Positions 1 to 9,480 of a stretch of 64,000 nucleotides of DNA are shown here, piece after piece. Within the stretch, counting starts at the first letter, position 1; every line of letters starts with the position of its first letter. Under the pieces are notes generated by a model. The model ran no database searches, had not been told where the DNA came from, and saw only the letters and a program-made list of their open reading frames with translations. Position numbers and translations under genes: made by a program. Source of the DNA: Phalacrocorax aristotelis (taxonomy: Eukaryota > Chordata > Aves > Suliformes > Phalacrocoracidae); NCBI RefSeq assembly GCF_949628215.1, contig NC_134280.1, positions 9,559,795-9,623,794 of the forward strand, written 5' to 3'.

Positions 1-3000
1 TTTATACAAAATCTTTTCTCCTTCCCTTTGATGTAGAAGCAAGTCTTTTGGGATGCCAAGAGCTAGTCTATCCAGTGACTGCTACTCAGAATTAAGGGTA
101 TTGAACAGAGAACAGGCCCTGCTCTTCTCTACTTGTTCTCCACAATGTTTTAAGGCATCTTGGAATTACAGTGACCAATAGTTACCGTTTTTAAAAACAA
201 ACTGCACTGTTAAGATTACTATTATAATTTTCAGCATAAAGTGCACGTAGTCATGTATCTCTTTCAAAGGAGAATATACTTCTCAGTAGCAAACTGGTTT
301 TTAATCATTGCTAGTCCTCTTGGTTTAGTTGCGGAGTGAATTAGAGCTGGATGGAATATATTTCACAGGACAATCATCCTGCAAGAATGAAGTCTGATCA
401 GAAGGGTCTAGGGGATTATGCAGATTTTTACAAAATTTTAGAGAAGGGGAAGAGAATAATTTTTATTGGTATTAAAATGTTTTCTTTAACTTTCTGGCTT
501 AAATTAATTTTGACTTTTGCAATGTAGCATAATATAATATTACTTCTGTGTAATATAAATAATGAAACTGAATTAAATAACATGATTGGGAAAATGTATT
601 GTTTTGCTTCATTAATAAGAAAATATTTCAATGCTATTAAAACACTTCACTTAGGTTTCTTCCCAAATTTAATTTTATTGTACATTATGGCATTTTATTA
701 TGGTTCTATTCTGATTTTTAACTCCCCTCATTCTCTCTTTTTCTCTTTTTCATCCTACTCTTCCTCCTCCCCACTCCCCAAATTAGCAAATGCAATTTGG
801 GCTTCCTAATCCATCCCTATTGATTTATGTAATGTATAAGGGCAGCATTTTCAGAATTGCTTAATTAAATTAAGCGTTTAATCTGGGTAATTTTTGGTAA
901 CAAATAAGAGCCCAATCTATTGAGGCTCTTTTTAATATCCCACTTACTTCCTAGTTGCATCCCTCGTGGTTAAATATCTGTGAATCTGACAAGCCTTCGA
1001 GGAGTGGCATGTAGATACTACATTCCTGAATATGCCAAGTTCACTTTTGTAAAGTGTGGTCCAGGTCATGAAATGGCTTTGAATATTAGTCTGAATTGTT
1101 TATCAATTGTTTACCATTGACAGGAGATCCTCGATAAACCGTTTAATGATACTGTACGTGCATGCTATATGACATTCTTTGAAGAATAGCTGTATGGCAA
1201 CGACCAAGGAGAACAAAAATCAGTCTTGCCACTTGTGGTTTTAACCACGAGGTTATGCTAGTAAACTTTTTGCTTTTTCTAGACATACTTCTGAGTTATA
1301 CCTATGCCAGTACGAGCCGTTTGAGTTCCCGGGCCAGGCACCTGTTGAGCAAATTTAACCTGATTTACTCTGTAAAAAGATGACAGATTTGTCAATGTAT
1401 GATTATGATTTTTTTCTGGATTCGTATATTTTACTACAAATATGCATTGAGAGAATTTTAAAGATCGGAACCTTAAAATTTTTTTGCTATGCACGTTGAT
1501 CCTCAATACAAATTATACCGTTTTCCCCTCAATTTCAGGTGTATCCTCTTAAGAATTAGAAAGTAAGCCAAAAGTTGTCATATGCAAACTCTGCCGTAAC
1601 AGATCTTCATGGGTGAGGGGTTCCTAGAGTAACTTTTGCCAGATTAGACCTATGGTGCGATGGCTAGGGAAGGGGAAATATAGGTTTCAAAATCTAAGGT
1701 CTAGTTTTGTTTCTTCCCTGCCTAATCCATAACTTTTATAACTGCTTTCTTGAGTAAAAATAGTTTTAGTGATGAGCACAAGTAGTGCTGTTTTATATTC
1801 GTGAACAGCTTGTTGAATGTGAATCGGGATCTTTTGTTGTGAGCTACCATTAGGATTTAAAATCCGCTAATACATTTGTATAGAGTTACTTCACAGAGAC
1901 TTCTGGAGTAAGGCATGCCTTCCCTTTGAACTTTGAACAGATATTATTGTCAGAATATACTTACTACTTTGTTTTTCACTTCATAGTTATGTTTTGCAAA
2001 TTTGCTTCTTGCAACATCAGTAAGAAGAAATATTTTACAAATACAATCAAGCAAGCTGGCAAGAATTGCAGCAACTCAGAAATTTCCTCAGATTGTGTGA
2101 AATTCCTCCCCGTAGCCATAAAGACATCATAGAAAACCACGCTTGGCTGCTGGCTCCTGCTCACAACGAGGTGGGGGAGGAAGGTCCTGCAGGACCCTCT
2201 GTCAGTCAGTGCAGATGGTTTGGATACCTCAGGACCTCTACAGTGGCACCTGGTGACTGTAGCAGCCACCCGAGTCCCAGGTTCAGACTGTGGCATCGGA
2301 CACACGTGTTTGTATGTCTCTGTTTCTCTTGGAAGCTACTGTTGTGATTTACGACTCCACATGTTTTTAGGTAATTGGGGGGTGGGGTGGCACAGACCTG
2401 AAATCACGGCTTCTGTGTTCTTCTGTTATGAACTATTCCTTCAAACACTCTTGAATGCTGGCTGTGCACTTTATTGGTTAATGAGAGGTATTTTTGGAAA
2501 TGCAGTCCTGTTCTGTCTACTTTCACTGAAATATTTGCACGTGTATTTTAATAAGTCCTGTTACTTTCCTGCTGGAATATATTTGCATTTATTTGTATTA
2601 AGTCAGTGTTTGCATTGATTGTTTTTCTAAAACAAGACAAGGAAAGGAAAACATGAGTACAATTTATTCACAAAGAAAATAGCCTTTCACTGAAGCAGAC
2701 ATTATAATATAATGTGTTTCTGAACGCAGAAGGTGCCTGGAATTTTCCCTCTATCGAAGAAGTTCTTAAGCAGCAAAGTTCAAATATTCTGTCATTTAAA
2801 ACCATAATTTAAAAAATACTCTGTACAAAAAGACAGTCTGTTTTTCAGGTTTATGTGACTCAGAGTGGTTCTACATAGGATAAGTATTTTTAGTTTTCAC
2901 AAGCCCACAGATCCACTTGAAACACCAGTGAAGAACAATCACCTTAACTTTTCTTGGGTTTTGGTCACATTGGTTTGATCTTTAAATTCACCTTTATATT

Positions 3001-6000
3001 CTCAAGGATTTTTTTTTAGCCCAGTTGCTAGAACTTTAAAAGGAATCAGAAATCCATAATCAGACTATAATAATAAGATCTGATTCTAAAAACCCACTGA
3101 CAAGCTCTCAAGCCATGACTTTGCAGCTTTCATGCACGCAGCACTGTTGGGCTTCATAGAGGCTGTGGGTGGTATGACAGGAGACTTCTCAGGTCGTAAG
3201 GGTCTGAGCAGTAAGGCTGCTAGCAAGAGAGTTATAAACCTGAAGGTCTAGGCTAGAGGTGATTAAGCATCTTTTGATCTCGATCAATTGATTTATGGCA
3301 AAAAAACAGACACTAGGAATGGGTCAACTGGATGTAAAAGGGCTTCTTGTTTTTATGGGAATGCTTATAATTAGCAATCAAGTAGTATTTACATCTTCAC
3401 TGGGCTGTACATTTATTAATTACACAGTGATGAGGGCTATATAAAATATGCAGAAAACAAAACTACCTGTTCCACCTGTTCCAGTCCTATTCTTTGAAAC
3501 TCCACCACTGGAGCAGCAGCAGACGTACCAACCATGAAACTCACTCCCAAAGGAAGGGACAAGATCTTCACTGCACTAGCAATGACTGTGCCTCTTTGTG
3601 GTGATCTGTACAGCGGCAGCTCTGCGTGACACAAGGCACTTAAGTCACTTGATAACCAGGACTTTATTTAAAAGCAGGTTTTATGTCTTCACGTCAGCTC
3701 AGACACTGCACCTCCCAGCCCACCTCCCAGGGGCACTGGAGTGATTAATGCATGGCACATATGCAGTGTTCGGCATGTAGGGTGCTCTCAGTAACTGCTC
3801 TAGCCTGAAGTGGCAGCTGGCCAGGAGAGTAGTAAACCACCGGGGTTTCTTAAGAGAGAGAAGGGAGAATTCCCCTCTCTTGTGGCATCCTCCGCTATAT
3901 TCTTTTTGCACATATTTCCAGCCCTTTGACTCCCCTAACAGGTTCCTGGCTTACTTGCTGCCTGTCCAAAATCGGCACTACTTGTTAGTCTGCTATATCA
4001 CCAAAACATAGATGTTACTAAGTCATCATGCGATACAAGCTGTAACTGTAGAGTAATACTCCGATGGAGTTGATAGTTTATGTCGAGGATAAAATAACCA
4101 TGTCAAGTCTTGACTCATGCACCCAGATCTTGTGTGTAATGAAGAAGATGGAGGGAATTACAAGGAGTCTGTAACATAACGTTTCAGTTGAAAGATAGAT
4201 GAATTAATGTAATGACTCTGTAAAGAACTGATCACGAGCATAATTCCATTTCTTTCTGCAGCTATTTCACCCAAGCTTTAAGTGCTTTCCCTGCTGATAC
4301 TATGAGGTGTTTTGGTGAAAATGGTAGACGAAACTACCATAAATACTGTACATCTTAATTGCTTTTACCCATATGGCATCAGTTTTAGTATCAGCCTCCA
4401 GTTTCAAAGATGTGTCCCATTAATAGCTGTAAAAAAACTGTTCTTTTAAACAATCCAGTCAAATTACTTTTGAACAGTAATTTACTAAAAAAGACCCAAA
4501 TAAAAGTTGGTGTGGGCAGTAGTGAAAAAACTGGTGAATTAACTTAATATTCCCAAAGCATCAATGTTATGAACCAATGAACCAGCATTCAAAAATAAGG
4601 ATAAAAGGGATGATCGAGTGCTATTAACAATAGTTTTGGTTAAGAAGCTTTAGATAAGACTCAGTTTGTATAGAGCCAAGCCCCAAACTCCTACCCCAAA
4701 ATACTAACGTTTACAATAATTCCAATTGATTTATGAATACCCAACAACCAGCATGCATGACCTTTATGGAACTTATGCTCCCTATCTTACTCCATTATAG
4801 TGATAAAAACTCACAGTGAACATACTGTGAATGAATAGCCAAGCTTCAGCCAAACTGACTGCTAATGTCTTTTTCCTTCTTGATTAATAGTGGAACTCCA
4901 TCACAATGGATCTCATCAAAAACAAGCTGAAAGTAATCTCTATTGAAACATGCCCATTCAAACCCTAAATCATTAGCATTCTTGAGCTCTGATGGGGGCT
5001 CAGTAATTAGTCGAGTTGCAACAGACCAGTGCCATTAACAGCATGAATCAGAACATGTGTGCTTCTAAGACTTATTATTTGTATTACTGTAGCACCTAGA
5101 GGCCACAGGCAAAATCTAAGTCTCCCCATGTTATACACTGCTCAGGAAAAACTAAGATCCTGAGCCCTACAGAACGCGGCAAATGCAAAGGAAGGATTGG
5201 CAGTAAAGGCTCCTCTGAGGAATTAAGGCAAAGCAATAGGTGTTGGCGCACAAAAAATGGCTTCTTGGTTGCCCTTTTTGTTTTTCTTTGCATAGTGCAA
5301 TTATTATATGAAAAGAAACAGCATCAGAGGGCAGGAAAGTAGAGGGACACAGCTGACTGTAGCGAGGGCATAGCAGTTAAGGAAATAATTCATTTTAAGA
5401 GAAAAAATAGCGCTATGAAATGGAGAGGGAAGGGCAGAGGTGGTGTGAAGAGGAGCGCAGGAATGGCTGACTCCTGAGCTGAGAGAAAGCAACTGTGCAG
5501 ACTGACACCTGGGCTGAGCAATGCAAGTCCTCACCGCAGGCTCTTGCAGCTGGGTCTCATGCAGGGGGCTGCGGGTGGTCCTCAGTGTCATGCTGGAAAG
5601 GAATCCTGAAGTCAGCCACACAAAGAAATTAAGTCAAGTTCATGTAGACTATTCTCCTACCCTAGGAAACACCAACTATACCCATATCACTCCAGACAGA
5701 CATTTATCTGGCTTCCAGAGCTGGAGGCCCTCAAACCTCCTAAGGCAACCCAGTCCATGGCTTTGCCCTCCCCCACCTTGAATCTTTCTTCCTGCTTTTT
5801 AACCCTATTGCTGTTTATCTGACCCACCACATACACAAGAGATTATTTCCATCCTTTTAATCACTTGAACATTGTTTCCATATCTGCTCCCAGTTTCCTC
5901 TCCTTTAGACTAACTGATCCCAACAATTTTCAGTTTTCCTTTGGAGCGCGTGCTTGCCAGACCTCTGATTCTCCTTGTTACGTGTCTGTAGCGCTGTGCA

Positions 6001-7489
6001 TTCGCTGACCTCCGCCCTTGTCTTCCAAGGATGCCCTGCCAGTACTGACAAGGGCAGGATTTCTCCGTGTGTTGTGATGGATGTAGTCCCGCTTGACCGT
6101 CACAGCGTGCTGTTTGCCTGGTTCACGGTAGCAGGACACTGCCTTAGGTGCAGTTTTGAGATCTTTTGTAATGTCCCTTGCACAGACCCTCACATGTCCT
6201 TTTAGGGAAGTGCACGTGAGTTTTTAAGGTCTCAGGCTGTCAAGATCTCATTTAACTCTGACAACGTCCTCCAACATCCTTTGCATCCTCCCTGGCTTCC
6301 TATTGTTTGTGGGTCTGATAAGCATGGGGAGTGCTCCACCGCCCTGGTGCTGATGGAAACGCGCGCAAACCCCACCAGGGTGGACCATTGAGAGACCCCC
6401 ACGCTGCAGCCTTGCGCTGTGGCTGGGAGCCACTGGAAACGATGCAGTGGAGACAGCTGATGCTCGTTTTAGTTTTATTCAGATAATGTTTCTACTGTCC
6501 CAGAAGATAGTGCTGGAGGCCCTTCTGAATCAAGATAGGGGACATTTACTGCTCTCCTATCCACAGGCCCGTTACCCTCTTGAAGAAGGAGATTAGATTT
6601 GTTTGACATGATCTGCTCTTGACAAATTAATGGTAGCTATTACTCATCATTTAGTTTTCGTCTAGGTGCTCGCGAGGGTCATTTGACTATTTTTCCTAGA
6701 ACTTTCATTGGGACTTTGAAAGAAATTGTGTCTGTTGCTTGATGGAGGAGCCAACACAGCGATGGGTGATACGGGAAGATGAAAATACTCAGTGCTTTGT
6801 ATTCTGTGCCCGGCTGGTCTGTAATTTCCCAGTCCCTTGTCATCTTCCTGTTCCCTTCTAACCTGTTCCCACTGTAGTCTGAAATCTTAGATCTTTATCA
6901 CTGCTATTAATTATGCTCACCACCCGGTCAGAACTGACCTTTCTTGTAAGGTTTGGTGCAAAAAATATTAAAAAAGATCAAAGACTTCTCTCATTATAGC
7001 TTTCCTACCTTGCAGTCTCTTGAGACCCGGGCTGCCTAAGAGCGCTGGGCGGCTCCCGTCAGCCACGCGTCCCCGTCCCAGCACGCCGTCTCCTCCGTGC
7101 CCCAAGCCTGCGTTCTGCCATCCCGCTGTGAGCCGGCTCGTGAAACCCACCGGAATTAACAAACAGCCCAACCCGAGCCTAAGTGTTTTGCTTGATTGTG
7201 TTTGAGGTTCTTCTTCCTTACAGAGGCTCGTGGTCGCTGTCCCTTGAGTTACCATCTACCTTCACACTTTCAACTGTTCCTTCTTGCTGGTTAGAAACAC
7301 ATTTTGGATGGTCTCGTTTACTGGTCCTTATGGAAAACCCCTTGTCACCAACTGATGATACAGCTTTAGGACACACGGTAGATAGTGTCCCTAAGGTCTT
7401 CTCTGAAGTTGTCCTTTCTGATAGCTATGCCTCCTATGCCGAGTTCAGCAAGAAATGGGTACTTGAGACCCTTTTGACAGCCGTGGGCT
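1..7489. other. Noncoding stretch upstream of the CpG island
   Basis: No exon, RNA gene or recognisable transposon could be supported here. The sequence is AT-rich and CpG-poor until about 5,940, then has scattered CpGs around 5,940-6,430 and a GC-richer pocket near 7,020-7,150 that leads up to the island. The open frames are short (at most 132 codons), overlap on both strands and have no recognisable domain. Small structures seen are a homeodomain-type palindrome at 859-875 and a 7-bp stem with an 11-base loop at 906-930 (AAGAGCC / GGCTCTT). It is most simply promoter-distal flanking sequence; single-copy enhancers could be present but cannot be told from sequence alone. Confidence 0.6.
859..875. 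repeat. Perfect AT-rich palindrome with homeodomain cores
   Basis: GCTTAATT and AATTAAGC are exact reverse complements around one central A. The arms contain TTAATTA/TAATTAA cores, the type bound by homeodomain dimers. Binding is an inference; the palindrome is directly visible. Confidence 0.5.
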
Positions 7490-8178
7490 TTGCAAGGTGA
7501 GGGCCTTGTGAAAACAGGTTGCGATGCCCCACGCCGGGCTCCCCACGCCCGGGGACGTCCCCGTACGGCTCGGCACAGACACCCGTGGCCGCTCGCTGCT
7601 GAAACGCCGCGGCGGGGCCGGGGAGCAGCGGGACAGCTCCGGCCCTGCCCCGGGGGCGTCCGCGGCTGCGGGGGCACGGGGCCGTGCGCGGAACCCAACA
7701 GCACAGCTCTGCTGCCTTCCCCCCTTCTTTTTCCTCACCCCCGCCCCGTGGTTTCTCTCCGCCGGCGGCGGGGCAGCAGCGGCCGGGGGGCTCGGCGGAG
7801 CCCCCGCCGGGCCAGGACCGAGAGCGGGCGCGGGGCCGGGCAGCGCGGCCCCGCCGCAGCCGCCAGCGACGCCCCCGTGGCGGGGGCGCGGATGGTCTCT
7901 CCCGGGCCGGCGGGAACCGCTGTGACACCTGCTGGCGGCGGCGGGACGAGGCGGGCCGGCCCACGGCGGGCGGGGCGGAGGGGAGGGGAGCAGGGCGGGC
8001 GGGCAGACCGTGCCCGCCGCGGGGCGCTCCGCGGCCGGCGCCCGGCGGTGATGCGCGGCCGCCCCCGGGTGCGGGGCACGGCGGGGCCCGGCGCCCCTTG
8101 AGCACCGACGCGGCGGGGCACTGCGGTAGCGGCGCTGCCGCGGCGGCGGCTCCGCGCCCCCCGCCCGTCCTCCCGTTT

Positions 8179-8199
8179 CTCCTCCTCCTCCTCCTCCTC
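8179..8199 (+). repeat. CTC triplet repeat in the promoter/5' UTR
   Basis: Seven uninterrupted CTC units lie about 110 bases before the putative start codon. Pyrimidine-rich triplet runs like this are common at CpG-island start sites; the length probably varies between individuals. Confidence 0.8.
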
Positions 8200-8207
8200 C
8201 GCCGCGC

Positions 8208-8214
8208 CACTTCC
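8208..8214 (-). promoter_or_regulatory. ETS-family motif near the likely start site
   Basis: CACTTCC (GGAAGTG on the minus strand) lies about 100 bases upstream of the putative start codon. ETS/GABP sites of this form are typical of TATA-less CpG-island promoters and often sit close to the transcription start. The motif is short, so this is a position-supported guess. Confidence 0.35.
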
Positions 8215-8230
8215 AGGGGAGGCTGGTGTC

Positions 8231-8278
8231 ATGCGGCTGGCGCCGAGGGAGGGGTGCTCGGGGCCGCAGCGGCAGTGA
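8231..8278 (+). CDS. Possible upstream ORF, 15 codons
   Basis: ATG at 8,231 opens a 15-codon frame (MRLAPREGCSGPQRQ) that ends at TGA 8,276-8,278, 30 bases before the putative main start at 8,309. It can only be translated if transcription begins upstream of 8,231, which the ETS motif at 8,208 makes plausible but does not prove. The context has G at -3 and C at +4, which is moderate. The peptide resembles nothing I know. If real, its likely role is to lower translation of the main ORF rather than to make a functional product. Confidence 0.3.
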   Translation: MRLAPREGCSGPQRQ

Positions 8279-8308
8279 GAGGCGCCGAGCCGAGCCGAGC
8301 CCCCTGCG

Positions 8309-8380
8309 ATGACAGCCATGAAGGAGCAGCCGGCGCACCCGGGCGGCAGGGGGAACCCGCCGCCGCCGCAGCCCGACCAG
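8309..8380 (+). CDS. Putative first coding exon of an unidentified gene
   Basis: The frame starts with two close ATGs (8,309 and 8,318), both with G at -3, and encodes MTAMKEQPAHPGG, then a Gly/Pro-rich segment with PPPP, ending PDQ. It ends exactly at a codon boundary at CAG|GTGGGA (8,378-8,386), a good vertebrate 5' splice site, giving 24 codons and a phase-0 intron. It sits in the core of the CpG island below an ETS-type motif. The second ATG could equally serve as the start. The residues are low-complexity and disordered-looking, as N-terminal exons often are, and no domain is visible, so I do not name a gene. An alternative donor at 8,459/8,460 would extend the exon. The exon call rests on context (island, start, donor) and not on homology; no downstream exon was found in the remaining 55 kb. 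Confidence 0.45.
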
Positions 8381-8469
8381 GTGGGACCCGCGGCGGGAGC
8401 CGCCGCGGGAGGGAGGGCGGGGGGGCGGCCGCCGTCCCGGAGAAGTTGCGCGGAGCTGGGTAAAAGTCC

Positions 8470-8499
8470 GGGGCTGGGGGTGTGTGGGGGGGGGGCGGG
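8470..8499 (+). other. G-quadruplex-prone run at the start of the putative intron
   Basis: On the + strand the G-runs are G4, G5, G10 and G3 separated by spacers of 2, 5 and 1 bases, which fits the canonical four-run G-quadruplex pattern. It begins 90 bases after the putative donor. G-rich motifs just downstream of start sites are typical of CpG-island genes and can affect pausing, R-loops or splicing of intron 1. Confidence 0.7.
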
Positions 8500-8930
8500 C
8501 GCCCTCGGGGCAGCTCGGCCGGGGGGCGTGGGAGTCCCGCGGAGCTGCCTTGGGAGATGCGGGGAGAGCGCTGGGGCCGCCCGGAGGGGACCCAGCCTTG
8601 CCCTCGGGTCGGTCAGCCCCGGCCCCCGGCGGCGGCGCGTCCCGCAGGAGTTTGCGCTCCGCTTCCCCGCGAGTTGCGCCGTGGGGAGACACGCGGGCAG
8701 GGACCGGGGGGGGGGATCCTGCCCTGCCGGCAGGCACCGAGTCAGGGCCGCCGGCTGCGGGGAGCGGCGGTGCCGCGGGCCGGAGCGGGCGGCGAGGGCG
8801 CGCCCCGCATCGCCAAGCGCTCCGCGGCGGGGCGGGAGCGGCCCCGGGAGGGTACCCGGAGCGGTTTGGGCAGCGCCGGGGCGGCAGCCGCGTCCCTCGG
8901 GCTGGCGGGGGGTGAGGCTGCCCGCGGTAC

Positions 8931-8967
8931 CCCCGCCTCTCGGTGCCTCTCGGTGCCTCTCGGTGCC
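8931..8967 (+). repeat. Tandem decamer, about 3.7 copies
   Basis: The unit CGGTGCCTCT occurs twice in full (8,941-8,960), flanked by a partial unit on each side (CCGCCTCT before, CGGTGCC after). It is a small minisatellite within the CpG island with no evident function. Confidence 0.7.
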
Positions 8968-9315
8968 GGGTCGCTGTCGAAACGGGCGGGTCTCGGGCGG
9001 GCTCCGCGTGCGAAGGCTGGGCACCGCGGGAGCAGCCGAACTTGGCTGCCGGCATCGCAAAATCCAAGTTTTCATTACCAGACCGCCGTTGTCTGTCGCT
9101 CCGGGGCGGTAGCGCTAAGGCATCGGGCGGGATGGGGCTGGTTCCCCTTCCCCCCGCCCCTCCGTGGGGACCCACGGGCACCCACCGGCCCCGCGGCGCT
9201 GCAGGGGCGGCGGGGCCCAGCCGGAGCCGCGCACCTGCCCTCCCGCCGCACAGCTCGCCCTCGCCCGCAGACACCTACAAATGTACCAACTCCAACGCTA
9301 TTCCGAGGTTAAGGC

Positions 9316-9331
9316 TTTTTTTTTTTTTTTT
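9316..9331 (+). repeat. Poly-T tract at the island edge
   Basis: Sixteen T's lie immediately after a candidate GTTAAG donor and close to the downstream boundary of the CpG island. It is a simple homopolymer. Confidence 0.9.
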
Positions 9332-9480
9332 CCTTTGCACATCGTCGGGACTCACCGCATTCTGTTTTGAACTCCCGCACGCTGAACGGGGCTTGCGGGG
9401 CGTGCGGAGCCCCATTTCGCGTTTTCATTCTCTGTTACGTGCGTCTACAGAGCTTAATTTTCCTCCGATACGCTAACGTT

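Larger units (their letters stand above)
7490..9480. promoter_or_regulatory. CpG island promoter
   Basis: Roughly 2 kb with dense CpG and very high GC, in sharp contrast to the AT-rich DNA on both sides. CpG density is highest from about 7,540 to 9,270 and tails off to 9,480. No TATA box stands out near the putative first exon, which is usual for vertebrate CpG-island promoters with dispersed start sites. The island holds a CTC triplet run, an ETS-like motif, a short upstream ORF, the putative first coding exon at 8,309, G-quadruplex-prone runs and a tandem decamer. All frames, on both strands, are open for hundreds of codons only because TA-containing stops are rare at this composition. A divergent minus-strand transcript is possible but not demonstrated. 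Confidence 0.9.

Noticed and set aside
7183-7500. 105-codon ORF just upstream of the island
   Set aside because: No recognisable protein, no clear exon boundaries, and it overlaps antisense frames.
7434-9476. Very long overlapping ORFs on both strands of the CpG island (up to 609 codons)
   Set aside because: At this GC content stop codons are rare, so all six frames are open. Products are Pro/Arg/Gly/Ala-rich with no domain and overlap each other.
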